A stretch of DNA of 64,000 nt from Streptomyces sp. HM190 (GCF_009857135.1 NZ_CP047318.1:3100001-3164000), one strand, 5' to 3'. Numbered from the stretch's first letter, positions 16,901 to 25,450 are shown. Notes: a model not told the origin generated them from the letters alone. Translations and numbers: made by a program.

Positions 16901-17907
16901 CGATGTTCGGCACCCGGATCGAGCTGCGGCTCAACGACCCGAGCGATTCCAGCGTCGACCGCAAGCTCTCCCAGACCCTGTCGCCGGACACGCCGGGGCG
17001 GGCCCTCACCGACGGCAAGCTGTTCGCGCAGGTCGCGCTGCCCCGCCTGGACGGACGGCCCTCGACGGGCGACCTCGGTCCGGCGCTGGAGGACGCGGCC
17101 CGGACGATCCGCTCCACCTGGCACGGCGAACTCGCGCCTCCGGTAAGGGTGTTGCCGACGCGGCTGCCCGCCGGCCGGCTGCCGTCGCAGGTCGCCGAGC
17201 CGGGGCGCGTCCCGATCGGCGTCGACCAGGACGCCCTCGCGCCCGTGCTGCTGGACCTGTTCGGCTCCGACCAGCATCTGCTGGTCCTCGGCGACAACGA
17301 GTGCGGCAAGACGAACCTGCTGAAGCTGATCGTGGACCGGCTGGTGGAGCGGTACTCCGAGGAGGAGCTGGTCTTCGGTGTGTTCGACCCGCGGCGCGGG
17401 CTGCGGGGCGTGGTCCCGGAGCCGTACCGGGGCGGTTACGCGCACAACGCGAAGCTCGCCGCCGGGCTGGCGTCGGGCATCGCGACCGAACTGGAGAAGC
17501 GGATGCCGGAGACCGCCGACCCGGACGCGGTGACCGACGAGCCCGCCTTCGAGGGGCCGCGCATCGTGATCCTCGTCGACGACTACGACATCCTCACCAC
17601 CGCCGGGCAGCAGCCGCTGGCGCCGTTCCTGCCGTATGTGTCGTCGGCGCAGGACATCGGCCTGCACTTCGTGATCACGCGGCGGACGGCGGGCGCCTCA
17701 CGGGCGGTGTACGAGCCGCTGCTGCAGACGCTCCGCGAGACCGGCACGGCCGCGCTGCTGATGACCGGCGAGCGGAGCGAGGGCCAGCTGTTCCCCGGCC
17801 TGTACCCGTCCGCGCAGCCGCCGGGCCGGGGCACCCTGGTCCGCCGGGGCCGCGCCCACCAGCTGGTCCAGACCGCGTTGTCCGGCGACGGGACCGACCA
17901 CAGGTGA
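13912..17907 (+). CDS. eccC: Type VII secretion ATPase EccC (fused EccCa/EccCb)
   Basis: 1331 residues from GTG 13912 with GAAGGGG about 7 nt upstream. The N-terminus has two hydrophobic segments (residues about 42-85), then a DUF-type domain and three FtsK/SpoIIIE ATPase modules. Their P-loops are GATGSGKSE (about residue 490), GGPQSGKTT (about residue 845) and GDNECGKTN (about residue 1126), with Walker B LFVVIDEFGELL in the first. A single chain with three modules is the Streptomyces/Firmicutes form; mycobacteria split it. It is the motor that recognises Esx substrates and drives export. The stop overlaps a possible micro-ORF. Confidence 0.95.
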   Translation: MTQQLVHRPARSTRPLGAAEPRTIEPPPNLPEGKAGSAATALLPMAGVMGSVVMMTVIRSSQFAALGAVVLVFALLGAVALFLSQRGKAQRTRRAQRERYLEYLEELREELGASERERRTLARVLDPPPEALYDLARDPARLWERRRRDPDFLRVRVGTGDVPVAELAIGQNQGGVMTPPDPFMLNEARALLARYSVADDCPVTVPLDRAGNVSVVGDREGVLRVARALLVQVAVTHAPDDVAVALGVPGERLPDWEWAKWLPHVLDGQEHDGPVAARRIAPSLAQLARHFRHELGRRASYAAEVRRGLADRGALGLASRMLVVSDEYGETAAELPLPDTAVGLGDMGVTVLHLLERQVHEPDQVSVRITVRGDQVVVEDLREGAHAVARGSCDDVTAAGAEGIARLLAPLRLSAESAAEGTPVTGPVDFPVLLGVDDPAALDLERLWAPRGEREFLRVPIGLTDRHEPVLLDLKESSELGMGPHGLCVGATGSGKSELLRTLVLALAATHPPEDLALVLVDYKGGATFAPFTGLPHVAGVITNLENQAGLVERVHSSLAGEVKRRQQVLKDAGNVADIGHYAALRASSRPDLEPLPHLFVVIDEFGELLTAKPDFIDLFLSIGRIGRSIGVHLLLSSQRIEGGKLKGLDTYLSYRLGLRTFSADESRTVLDTTDAFHLPPLPGFGYLKVDTSTYERFKAGYVSGAYRGPALAAREDDDTPLAWPYPAYNTLGGTPAAGGASEEPKATKRETGPTVMSVMVDRLAGAARPVRRIWLPPLPDAITLDAAAGPVQVDERGLQLSACQGPLRVPLGVLDDPAKQWQGHWVLDLTVAGGHAAVIGGPQSGKTTLLRTLALSLAATHTPAEVALYGLDLVGGGLSALSGLPHVGGIAGRADRERAARTVAEVRTMLIEREELFREHGIDSVDQLRRLRARGGLRELGSTDVVLLIDGFGALRDEFAELDDTVVDLLKRGGGYGIHVVGGMLRWNDVRIATQSMFGTRIELRLNDPSDSSVDRKLSQTLSPDTPGRALTDGKLFAQVALPRLDGRPSTGDLGPALEDAARTIRSTWHGELAPPVRVLPTRLPAGRLPSQVAEPGRVPIGVDQDALAPVLLDLFGSDQHLLVLGDNECGKTNLLKLIVDRLVERYSEEELVFGVFDPRRGLRGVVPEPYRGGYAHNAKLAAGLASGIATELEKRMPETADPDAVTDEPAFEGPRIVILVDDYDILTTAGQQPLAPFLPYVSSAQDIGLHFVITRRTAGASRAVYEPLLQTLRETGTAALLMTGERSEGQLFPGLYPSAQPPGRGTLVRRGRAHQLVQTALSGDGTDHR

Positions 17908-18074
17908 CGCCACTCGTGACACCACAGGTGACGGCTCGGGCGACGGCTCAGGTGACGGCTCGGCCGGGCCGGCGCCCGCCCACGACCGGCCCCGGCCCGG
18001 CGGGATCGCGCCGCCCCGTGCCCGCCCCGGCAGGACGACATGCCACGACCGCCGAGAAGGACGACCGCACGTGA
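17904..18074 (+). CDS. Low-confidence 56-residue ORF between eccC and the DUF6177-type gene
   Basis: GTG 17904 overlaps the eccC stop (GTGA) and its TGA overlaps the next GTG start at 18071, the same two-ended coupling as the micro-ORF at 13799. The product is low-complexity (repeated VTP/VTA then Arg/Pro/Gly-rich), which argues for intergenic sequence rather than a folded protein. The DNA includes near-repeats of CAGGTGACGGCTC. Recorded because of the pattern, not because of protein features. Confidence 0.2.
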   Translation: MTPLVTPQVTARATAQVTARPGRRPPTTGPGPAGSRRPVPAPAGRHATTAEKDDRT

Positions 18075-19471
18075 CCAAGGACGTCATCGCCCTCACCCCG
18101 ACGATGCCCGACGTGTGGGCGCTCATGGCGAGCCTGTACGCGGGCGGCTCCGACCTGGACCTGTCGGCGGCGGCCGACGGGGCGGTCGTCCAGCTGCACG
18201 GCCCCGGCGGGCGCCCCCTGGTGTCGGTGGAGTCGCCGCTGCTGGTGCGGGTGCCGGGCGAGGCGGAGCGGCTGCTCGGGCAGAGCGCGAGGACCCCCTA
18301 CTGGTGGACGGAGGCACGGGCCTCCACGGCCGTACCGGAGGCGGAGAAGCTGGCCGGGGTGGTGTGCGGCCGCCTCAACGCGCTGCTGGGCGGCACGACC
18401 TGGCCGGCCGGGGCCGCGAGCACGGAGGCGGTCGACGTGTCGGCGGTGCCGTCGGCGGGGGCCGGGCAGCCCGCGGTGGACGTCGTCACCGACCACGCGG
18501 CGGTCGTCCTGGTCGACCGCCCGGTGGTGGCGCTGACCAGCTGGCTCGCCGAGATCATGCGGACGGCCGTGGCCTCCCGGCGGTCGCTGCAGATCGTCAC
18601 CCCGCCCGGGGTCCGGCTGAGCGCCCCGGCCCGCGCGACGCTCGCGCGTGTGCCCAACCGGTGGGTGGTGCGGGACCCGGAGTGCGGCTACTACGACGGT
18701 CTGTCGGGGGCGGTGCTGCGCTGGCAGGACGGGGCGTTCTCGCACGCGCTGTCCGAGGACGGCACGGCGACGGTAGCCGCCGCGTTCACCCGCCGCGCGG
18801 AGGAGGCGCCGGGCCGCCGGCTGATCGTCGCGATGCGGACGGCGCACCGGCCCGACGAGCGGCTCCTGCTGGGCGGCGCGCTGGAGACGGCCTGGGAGAC
18901 GCTGACCGGCTCGGCGCCCGCCGGCTGGGGCACTGCGGAGCCCGTCAACCTTCCGTGGTCGCCGCGGCAGTTGACGGATCTGGCGCGGGAGCGGATGCCC
19001 GAGCCGTCGCAGCTGGTCGTGGTGGGGAGCCCCGAGCGCCCGGCCATCGCGACGCTGCGGGTGACACGGACCACGAAGGGCGTCGAGGAGGACATGGTCC
19101 TGACCGTCGGGTACGCGCCGGGCGAGGAGCCGCCCCTGGACCGGGTGCGGGCCCTGGCGGAGGAGCTGGTCACCCGGCACGCGCTGCGGACCATGCTGAC
19201 GTCGGTGCAGGCGGCCCCCGCCGACCTCGCGACCGCTCCGCGGCTGGAGGGGCCGCCGCTGCCGGCCGCCTTCACCCTGGGCCCCGACGACGTGGACGCC
19301 ATCGGCGCCGACCACGCCCGCCGGCCACCGCTCGACCAGCACCCCACGGGCCTCGGCCCGACGACCCGCCCGGCCCTGCACTACCCCCTCGGCGACGGCG
19401 AGGACCCGGCGTCCTGGGAGCGGCTCCAGCAGCTCACGGCGCATCTGCAAAAGCCGGCGGCGACGGGATGA
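18071..19471 (+). CDS. Type VII-associated protein, DUF6177-like
   Basis: 466 residues from GTG 18071 with AGAAGGA 9 nt upstream. It is soluble, with no signal peptide or membrane helix. Visible stretches include ALTPTMPDVWALMASLYAGG, RRSLQIVTPPGVRLS and the C-terminal DPASWERLQQLTAHL. From memory this matches proteins named DUF6177 that accompany EccC in Streptomyces; the name is a recollection, not a search result. Position immediately after eccC suggests an accessory or regulatory role in the secretion system. No catalytic motif is visible. Confidence 0.7.
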   Translation: MTKDVIALTPTMPDVWALMASLYAGGSDLDLSAAADGAVVQLHGPGGRPLVSVESPLLVRVPGEAERLLGQSARTPYWWTEARASTAVPEAEKLAGVVCGRLNALLGGTTWPAGAASTEAVDVSAVPSAGAGQPAVDVVTDHAAVVLVDRPVVALTSWLAEIMRTAVASRRSLQIVTPPGVRLSAPARATLARVPNRWVVRDPECGYYDGLSGAVLRWQDGAFSHALSEDGTATVAAAFTRRAEEAPGRRLIVAMRTAHRPDERLLLGGALETAWETLTGSAPAGWGTAEPVNLPWSPRQLTDLARERMPEPSQLVVVGSPERPAIATLRVTRTTKGVEEDMVLTVGYAPGEEPPLDRVRALAEELVTRHALRTMLTSVQAAPADLATAPRLEGPPLPAAFTLGPDDVDAIGADHARRPPLDQHPTGLGPTTRPALHYPLGDGEDPASWERLQQLTAHLQKPAATG

Positions 19472-19504
19472 AATGGCCGGGCCGCCAAGGGTGTTGATCA
19501 CGTC

Positions 19505-19963
19505 ATGACTCAAGGACCGACACCTCGCCCCCTGTCCGACGAAGCGCTCTCCGGCGTGCTCGGCGCGCAGCGGTTCGGCACGCTCGCCACCGTCAAGCGC
19601 GATGGCCACCCCCACCTGACCACCATGCTGTACAGCTGGGACCCCGGCTCCCGCACCGTGCGGTTCTCGACGACGGCCGACCGGGTCAAGGTCGGGCATC
19701 TGCGGCGCGACCCGCGGGCGGCGCTCCACGTCCAGGGCGGTGACGTGTGGTCGTTCGCCGTCGCCGAGGGCGAGGCCGAGGTCTCCGGGACCACGACCGT
19801 TCCCGGGGACGCCGTCGGGCGGGAACTCCTCGGCATGATCCCGCGAGCGGAGAGGCCGGAGGACGAGGACGCGTTCCTGCGGCAGCTGGTCGCCGAGCGC
19901 CGGGTGGTCGTCCGGCTGAGGGTGAACCGCCTGTACGGCACGGCGCTCGACATCGAGCGTTAG
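19505..19963 (+). CDS. PPOX-class flavin/F420-dependent protein
   Basis: 152 residues from ATG 19505. LGAQRFGTLATVKRDGHPHLTTMLYSWD and RVKVGHLRRDPRAALHV are typical of the split-barrel pyridoxamine 5'-phosphate oxidase-like superfamily, in particular the F420- or FMN-binding group found in actinobacteria. It probably reduces an unsaturated small molecule or acts as a biliverdin-reductase-like enzyme; which one is not visible. Its TAG stop is shared with the first base of a hairpin repeat element that begins at 19963, so the insertion ended exactly at, or helped to create, the stop codon. Confidence 0.82.
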   Translation: MTQGPTPRPLSDEALSGVLGAQRFGTLATVKRDGHPHLTTMLYSWDPGSRTVRFSTTADRVKVGHLRRDPRAALHVQGGDVWSFAVAEGEAEVSGTTTVPGDAVGRELLGMIPRAERPEDEDAFLRQLVAERRVVVRLRVNRLYGTALDIER

Positions 19964-20137
19964 GGCGTGTTGCGAAGATCCCGTCTGCCTGGCGGCGTCC
20001 GGCACGCACGCTCGCCGCGTTGTCGGGACCGCCCCGATGCCACCGGTATCGGGGCGACCCTCCGCCGTGCGATCGCACGCACCGGACGCCGCCGGGCCTG
20101 CCCTTCGGGCAGACGACGCTCCTGTCGAAACACGCCC
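19963..20137. repeat. MITE-like hairpin element of about 175 bp
   Basis: The ends GGGCGTGTTGCGA (19963-19975) and TCGAAACACGCCC (20125-20137) are inverted repeats with one mismatch. Internal segments also pair: GGCGGCGTCCGG near 19991-20002 with CCGGACGCCGCC near 20082-20093, and CGCCCCGAT with ATCGGGGCG around 20030-20056. A small CTGCCC-TTC-GGGCAG hairpin sits at 20098-20112. No transposase is encoded. Elements of this type are scattered in Streptomyces chromosomes as far as I recall. The remaining 20138-20387 is the leader of the importer gene and shows no iron box. Confidence 0.7.
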
Positions 20138-20387
20138 CAGCCTCTCCGCGACGGACCGGGTCCGGCCGGGCCAGGGGGCGCGAGCCTCCGCCCGGCCGGC
20201 TCGCCGCGCACGTCAGAGGCGGTTGTTCTCAGCCATGCGGCCCTGCTCGACGGTGGTGACTCGCGTCACGTACACAACGACCAATACGAGCAGTACGAGC
20301 TCTGAGCGGCAAAGGATTTACCGGCCTGACCCGGGTCCCTAACCTCCCGGCAACAGCTGCCAGCAGGCACGCGCCAGGAGGAGAACC

Positions 20388-21590
20388 ATGGCCAGATCCA
20401 GCCATATCGGCACCGGACACTTCGCCGTCACCGGCACGGCACCCACGTACCGGCGTCCCGTCCGGCGCCCCTTGGCGGCCGCGATCGCCGCGACCCTCGC
20501 CCTCGGCACCCTGGCCGCCTGCGGCGGCGGGGAGAGCGACGCGCCGAAGGTCGCGGTGAACAAGATCTCCGCGGGCAAGGTGCCGGACTACTACCCGGCC
20601 GACTACGCCGACCTGGTCGAGGCGGCGGAGAAGGAGGGCGGCAAGCTCACCGTCTACTCGAACCTCGGCGACGAGAACATGGCGCCGATCGTCCGGGACT
20701 TCAAGAAGAAGTACGACTTCATCAAGACCGTCTCCGTCAACGAGCTGGACAGCGACGAGCTGTTCCAGAAGACGCTCTCCGAGAACGCGGCCGGTTCGTC
20801 CCCGGCGGACGTGCTGATCTCCAGCGCGGCGACCGCCTGGGCGGACTTCTCGGCCCGCAAGGACACGGTCCTGGAATACGAGTCGCCGGAGCTGAAGGAG
20901 CTGGGTGACGGCGCGCAGCTGCTGCCGAGCGTGTACGCGATGTCGCAGGACCCGATGACCATCGCCTACAACACCTCGCTGATGGAGAAGCCGCCGACGA
21001 CGCTGACGGACTTCGCGGACATCGTCACGTCCGACGAGGACACGTTCAAGAACAAGGTGACGGTCCGCGACCCGGAGGGCTCGTTCGGTTTCACGGTGAC
21101 GCGGGCGCTCACCGAGGGCAATCCGGAGGCGTGGAACGACCTGAAGCGGATCCTCCCGCTGAGCCGCCCGGAGACCTCCTCCGGCACCCAGCTGGAGAAG
21201 ATCGTCTCCGGTGAGTACTCGGCCGGCTTCCTGATCAGCGCCTCCCCCGCGTACCCGGTGGTCGAGGACAGCGCCGGCCTGGTGAAGATCGTCTTCCCGA
21301 AGGACGGCACGGTCGTCCTGCCGCGCGGCATCGGGATCGCCGCCGAGGCCCCGCACCCGGCGACCTCGAAGCTCTTCCTGGACTTCGCCCTCTCCGACGA
21401 GGGTCAGCGCGCGGTCGCCGAGGGCGGGCTCGCCTCGTACCGCGAGGGCGTGAAGGGCGAGGGCCTGCACACGTACCAGGAGGTCGTGGACGCGGTCGGC
21501 GAGGACAACATCATCCACGTCAAGTACGAGCAGGTCGCCAAGGACGACGCCGCGGCCTGGCTGGAGCGCTTCGACGGACTGCGCAAGTAG
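20388..21590 (+). CDS. Substrate-binding lipoprotein of an Fe(III)-type ABC importer
   Basis: 400 residues from ATG 20388 with GGAGGAG 5-11 nt upstream. A lipobox LGTLAACGGG puts the lipidated Cys at about residue 45, after a long basic N-terminus. The mature domain (GGKLTVYSNLGDENMAPIVRDFKKKY, SSPADVLISSAATAWADF, YNTSLMEKPPTTLTDFAD) belongs to the extracellular solute-binding family 1 / FbpA-AfuA group that binds Fe(III) or related anions such as 2-aminoethylphosphonate. It heads a three-gene operon with a fused permease and an ATPase. Iron is the default guess; absence of an iron-box-like site upstream leaves the ligand open. Confidence 0.82.
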   Translation: MARSSHIGTGHFAVTGTAPTYRRPVRRPLAAAIAATLALGTLAACGGGESDAPKVAVNKISAGKVPDYYPADYADLVEAAEKEGGKLTVYSNLGDENMAPIVRDFKKKYDFIKTVSVNELDSDELFQKTLSENAAGSSPADVLISSAATAWADFSARKDTVLEYESPELKELGDGAQLLPSVYAMSQDPMTIAYNTSLMEKPPTTLTDFADIVTSDEDTFKNKVTVRDPEGSFGFTVTRALTEGNPEAWNDLKRILPLSRPETSSGTQLEKIVSGEYSAGFLISASPAYPVVEDSAGLVKIVFPKDGTVVLPRGIGIAAEAPHPATSKLFLDFALSDEGQRAVAEGGLASYREGVKGEGLHTYQEVVDAVGEDNIIHVKYEQVAKDDAAAWLERFDGLRK

Positions 21591-21622
21591 GCGCGGGTCA
21601 GGGACGATCGGAGTCAGAGCAG

Positions 21623-23413
21623 ATGTCAACCCTCACCCAGCCACCCCGGGCCCCCCGGACACCGGGGACGCCGGCCGGAGCGTCACCCGCCGAGCCGTTC
21701 GCACCGCCGCGCTACCGGCGCCCGCTCGGCATCGGACGGGACACGGTGGTCCAGTACGCGGTCCTGGCGTTCCTCGCCGTGCTGGTGCTGGCCCCGATCG
21801 TCCCGACCCTCTACCAGAGCATCCGCAACCGCCCGCTCTACGAGGCGGGCGGCGCCTTCACCCTCAGCGGCTACACCGACCTGTTCACCAAGGCCGGCTT
21901 CGGTGAAGTCGCCCTGAACACGCTGCTGTTCGCGTCGCTGACCACGGTCCTCAGCCTGGCGATCGCCATCCCGATGGCCATCGTGGTCGTCCGGACCAAG
22001 CTGCCCGGCGGGCGGCTGATCGCCCTCGCCATGCAGTGGCCGTTCTTCATCTCGTCGCTGATCCTGGGCTTCGGCTGGATCATCATGTACGGCCCGGCCG
22101 GGTTCGTCAGCGTCAAGGTGCAGCAGGTCCTCGGCTCCGTGCCGTGGAACCTGTACTCGATCCCGGGCATGGCGCTCACCGAGGCGGTGGCGCTCGCCCC
22201 GATCGCGTACGTGTTCTGCGCCAACGCGCTGCGCCAGTCGGACGCGTCGCTGGAATCGGCGGCCCAGGTGTGCGGGGCGGGCCCCTTCCGGATCCTCGCC
22301 CAGGTGATCGTGCCGCTGCTGCGGCCGCCGATCGTGTACAGCGCGATCCTCGTCTTCTCCGTCTCCATCGAGACGCTGAGCGTGCCGCTGCTGTACGGGC
22401 AGCCCGTCGACATCGACGTGTTCTCGACGTTCCTGTACCACAACGGACTTCAGTCGGTGGACCCCGACTACACGATGCTGGGCGCCGCCTCCACGGTGAT
22501 CCTCGTCGTCACCCTGAGCCTGGTCGCCGTGCAGGCGAAGCTGCTGAAGGACGCGGCCCGGTTCGTCTCCGTCCGCGGCAAGGTCACCCGGCCCCGCAAG
22601 CTGGACCTGGGCTGGCTGAAGTGGGTGAGCATCGCGTTCATCTGGCTGTACGTCGTCGTCGGCGCCCTCATCCCCATCGCGGGCCTGGTGATGCGGTCCT
22701 TCACCCTGGTCTTCACGCCGCTCCAGTCGCCGTTCCGGACGGTGACGACGAAGAACTACGAGCTGGTGTTCGACTCCGACAACTACGTGCAGTCGCTGTG
22801 GAACAGCCTGATCGTGGCCGGGGTCGGCTCGGTGGTCGTGTCCGTCCTCGCCGTGTTCGCGGTGATGGTGGCCCGCCGCTCCACGTTCCGGTGGGGCCGG
22901 GCGGTGGAGTACCTGGCGCTCATCCCGCAGTCGCTGCCCGGCATCATCATCGGTATCGGCTTCTTCTGGGCCTTCGCGCTCGCCCCGTTCGGCACGGGGT
23001 CCGTCCTCCAGGGCACGGTCTACGCCGTCATCATCGCCTTCGGCATGCGCGCCCTGCCCAGCGCGTTCGGCTCGGTCGCCCCCGCGATCATGCAGATCGG
23101 CGGGGAACTGGACAACGCGGCCCGTGTCTCCGGCGCCGACTGGCTGATGACGTTCTTCCGGGTCCTGCGGGCCCTGGTCACCCCGGCGTTCGCCGGAGCC
23201 CTCGTGCTCACCTTCGTGATCATGCTCAAGGAGTACTCCCCGGCCGTCTTCCTCAGCTCGGCCGACAACAACATCCTCGGCACCACCATGCTCAGCCTGT
23301 GGACGCAGGGCAGGGCCGGGTCCGTCGCCGCGCTGGCCACCCTCCAGATCGGCATCACCGCTGTCTTCGTCGCCCTGGCGGGACTGCTCATGAAGGGAAA
23401 GCACCATGCCTGA
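21623..23413 (+). CDS. Fused two-module ABC importer permease
   Basis: 596 residues from ATG 21623 (GGAG upstream). About twelve transmembrane helices in two homologous halves, each with a cytoplasmic EAA-type loop that docks the ATPase: ESAAQVCGAGPFRILAQVIVPLL (about residues 210-235) and DNAARVSGADWLMTFFRVLRAL (about residues 500-520). The double-length organisation is normal for FbpB, ThiP and AEP transport permeases. The stop overlaps the ATPase start by 8 nt. It forms the channel for the substrate delivered by the preceding lipoprotein. Confidence 0.9.
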   Translation: MSTLTQPPRAPRTPGTPAGASPAEPFAPPRYRRPLGIGRDTVVQYAVLAFLAVLVLAPIVPTLYQSIRNRPLYEAGGAFTLSGYTDLFTKAGFGEVALNTLLFASLTTVLSLAIAIPMAIVVVRTKLPGGRLIALAMQWPFFISSLILGFGWIIMYGPAGFVSVKVQQVLGSVPWNLYSIPGMALTEAVALAPIAYVFCANALRQSDASLESAAQVCGAGPFRILAQVIVPLLRPPIVYSAILVFSVSIETLSVPLLYGQPVDIDVFSTFLYHNGLQSVDPDYTMLGAASTVILVVTLSLVAVQAKLLKDAARFVSVRGKVTRPRKLDLGWLKWVSIAFIWLYVVVGALIPIAGLVMRSFTLVFTPLQSPFRTVTTKNYELVFDSDNYVQSLWNSLIVAGVGSVVVSVLAVFAVMVARRSTFRWGRAVEYLALIPQSLPGIIIGIGFFWAFALAPFGTGSVLQGTVYAVIIAFGMRALPSAFGSVAPAIMQIGGELDNAARVSGADWLMTFFRVLRALVTPAFAGALVLTFVIMLKEYSPAVFLSSADNNILGTTMLSLWTQGRAGSVAALATLQIGITAVFVALAGLLMKGKHHA

Positions 23414-24533
23414 GGTGACCGTCAAGAACCTGGCGAAGACGTTCGGCGACAACTCCGTCCTGCGCGATGTCACCTTCACCATCGAGGACGGCGAGTTCTT
23501 CACTCTCCTCGGCGCGAGCGGCTGCGGCAAGTCGACGACGCTGAACTGCATCGCGGGTCTGGAGCAGCCGACGGAGGGCTCGATCGCGGTGGGCGGCCGG
23601 ACCTTCGTGGACGCGGCGGCCGGTGTCTTCCTCCCGCCCGAGGAGCGCAACCTGGGCATGGTCTTCCAGTCGTACGCGCTGTGGCCGCACATGACCATCG
23701 CGAAGAACCTGGCCCTCCCGCTCACCATCCGCAAGGTGCCCAAGGACCAGCAGAGGACGCTCATCCACGACGCGCTGGACAAGGTGGGGCTGGCCGCGCT
23801 GGCCGGCCGCTACCCCCACCAGCTGTCCGGTGGCCAGCAGCAACGCGTGGCGCTGGCACGGGCGTTGGTGTACTCCCCGACGGTCCTGCTCCTCGACGAA
23901 CCGCTGTCCAACCTCGACGCGAAACTCCGCGAGCAGGCCCGCGCCTGGCTGAAGCGGCTCCAGGAGGAACTGGGCATCACGACCGTGTACGTCACCCACG
24001 ACCAGGACGAGGCCCTCGCGCTGAGCGACCGGATCGCCGTGATGGAGGGCGGCAACATGATCCAGATCGGCACGCCCCACGAGATCTACGAGCGCCCGGC
24101 CGCGCCGGCGGTGGCGGCGTTCGTGGGCCGCTGCAACTTCCTCACCGGCAAGGTGGTCGGCCTGGACGGCACCCGGCACGACGTGCGCCTCGACGCGAAC
24201 GGCGAGGTGGTGCGGGTCGACAGCGAACGCCGTGTCGGGGCCGGCGAGTCGGTGACGGTGGCGGTCCGCCCCGAACGCCTGGAGGTGCTGGCCTCCGCCG
24301 AGACCCCGGCGGGCGTCAACCACCTCAGCACCGAGGTCGTCACCAGCTCCTACGTCGGCTCCCGCTACGAGTACGACGTCCGCCTCGGCGACCGGGTGGT
24401 GCAGGTGCTGAGCGGCAACGGGGGCCTGGCGGGCGAGGTGGCGCTGGTCTTCGAGCCGGGGAACGCGCTGCTGTACGCGGACCGGGTCGAGCTGCCGGAG
24501 GACCAGCGGGACCTGCTGACGGTCGCCAGGTGA
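23406..24533 (+). CDS. ATPase of the Fe(III)/AEP-type ABC importer
   Basis: 375 residues from ATG 23406 with AAGGGAAAG upstream, overlapping the permease stop. Walker A GASGCGKST at about residues 37-45, signature LSGGQQQRVALARAL, Walker B VLLLDEPLSNLD, H-loop YVTHDQDEAL. The C-terminal about 130 residues are an OB-fold TOBE domain (VAVRPERLEVL), as in FbpC/PotA/UgpC. It energises the importer encoded by the two preceding genes. Two hairpins follow before the convergent LPMO gene. Confidence 0.92.
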   Translation: MPEVTVKNLAKTFGDNSVLRDVTFTIEDGEFFTLLGASGCGKSTTLNCIAGLEQPTEGSIAVGGRTFVDAAAGVFLPPEERNLGMVFQSYALWPHMTIAKNLALPLTIRKVPKDQQRTLIHDALDKVGLAALAGRYPHQLSGGQQQRVALARALVYSPTVLLLDEPLSNLDAKLREQARAWLKRLQEELGITTVYVTHDQDEALALSDRIAVMEGGNMIQIGTPHEIYERPAAPAVAAFVGRCNFLTGKVVGLDGTRHDVRLDANGEVVRVDSERRVGAGESVTVAVRPERLEVLASAETPAGVNHLSTEVVTSSYVGSRYEYDVRLGDRVVQVLSGNGGLAGEVALVFEPGNALLYADRVELPEDQRDLLTVAR

Positions 24534-24551
24534 CGGGGCGGCGGCACCGGC

Positions 24552-24707
24552 ACAGGGCGGGGACCGCGGTGCCGGGCTGACGGGGGAGGCGCCGCGGCCG
24601 GTGTCCCCGCCCTGTCCGACCACGGTCCGATCGCCTCGTACACCGGCTGGAAGGCAGGAAGCCCCGTCGGGGCAGGGTGACCACAGGGGTCCCCTGGCCC
24701 GACGGGG
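24552..24707. terminator. Two inverted repeats between the importer and the LPMO gene
   Basis: ACAGGGCGGGGA (24552-24563) pairs with TCCCCGCCCTGT (24604-24615). GCCCCGTCGGG (24661-24671) pairs with its complement near 24697-24707, with a nested CAGGGGTCCCCTG inside the loop. They lie between convergent genes and are the likely bidirectional terminators. Confidence 0.65.
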
Positions 24708-24775
24708 TTCGGTCGGCCGGACGGCGGGTCACCGGCGCCCGGCAGAGGCCGGTGCCGTGTGCGGCGTTCTCCGGC

Positions 24776-25450
24776 TCAGCCGAAGTTCACGTCGCTGCAC
24801 CACATGTAGGCCTGGTCGAGGTGCGAGGCCTGCCAGATCACGAACAGGATGTGGTGTCCGGTGTAGCCGGAGGTCTGGACGGGGAACGTGATGTTCTGCG
24901 CCGGGGCGAAGCGGCCGGTCTGCGTGATGAAGTCGAGGTTGCCCCAGCCCAGGGTCTGGGTCTTGGGGTTGAAGCCCTGCTTGCTCACGTAGACCTTGAA
25001 GTAGTCGGCACCGTGGGACGCCTGGTCGTACAGCTGGACCGAGAAGTTGTTGCCGACGGTGGTGGTCTTCCACTGCCCTGGCTTGTCCAGGCTGGCGTTC
25101 CTCGACAGGTTGTTGCTGCAGAGCGTCCCGTCGGGGGTCCGCGCCTGGAACTGGCCGCCGAGGCCGTCGCGGAGCGCGCTCATCCAGTTCCACATGGTGT
25201 CGGGGTTGGCCTGGAAGGCCTGCCAGCACATGGGGTCCTGGGTCTGCATGGCCGGGTTCGTGTGGTTGTTGCCCCACGTCTTCCAGCACTGGTACGCGCG
25301 GGTGGCGGGGCTGACGATGGTGCCGTGTGCCTGTGCGGGGGCCGACCAGGTGAGTGCGCCGACCACCACGGCGAACAGCATGACGAGCGCCTGGAGGGGC
25401 CGACGGAGGGACGACCGCGAACGCCTGGCTGACGGACTCTGGTGAAGCAT
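24776..25450 (-). CDS. Secreted AA10 lytic polysaccharide monooxygenase
   Basis: 224 residues from ATG 25450, chosen over an upstream in-frame ATG because AAGGAGT lies 8 nt before it and a clean signal peptide follows (residues 1-39, ending SAPAQA). Cleavage leaves an N-terminal His (HGTIVSPATR), the first ligand of the copper histidine brace. The second His is probably in QASHGADYFKVYV or GYTGHHILFVIWQASH, and the axial Phe in the C-terminal SDVNFG. The mature part is a single catalytic domain of about 185 residues with no carbohydrate-binding module. Such enzymes oxidatively cleave cellulose or chitin. A perfect CebR box upstream points to cellulose. Confidence 0.9.
   Translation of the reverse strand: MLHQSPSARRSRSSLRRPLQALVMLFAVVVGALTWSAPAQAHGTIVSPATRAYQCWKTWGNNHTNPAMQTQDPMCWQAFQANPDTMWNWMSALRDGLGGQFQARTPDGTLCSNNLSRNASLDKPGQWKTTTVGNNFSVQLYDQASHGADYFKVYVSKQGFNPKTQTLGWGNLDFITQTGRFAPAQNITFPVQTSGYTGHHILFVIWQASHLDQAYMWCSDVNFG

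Noticed and set aside
20139..20387. Iron-box (DmdR/Fur-type) operator before the Fe(III)-type importer
   Set aside because: No TTAGGTTAGGCTAACCTAA-like sequence was found, so iron control is not supported by the sequence.
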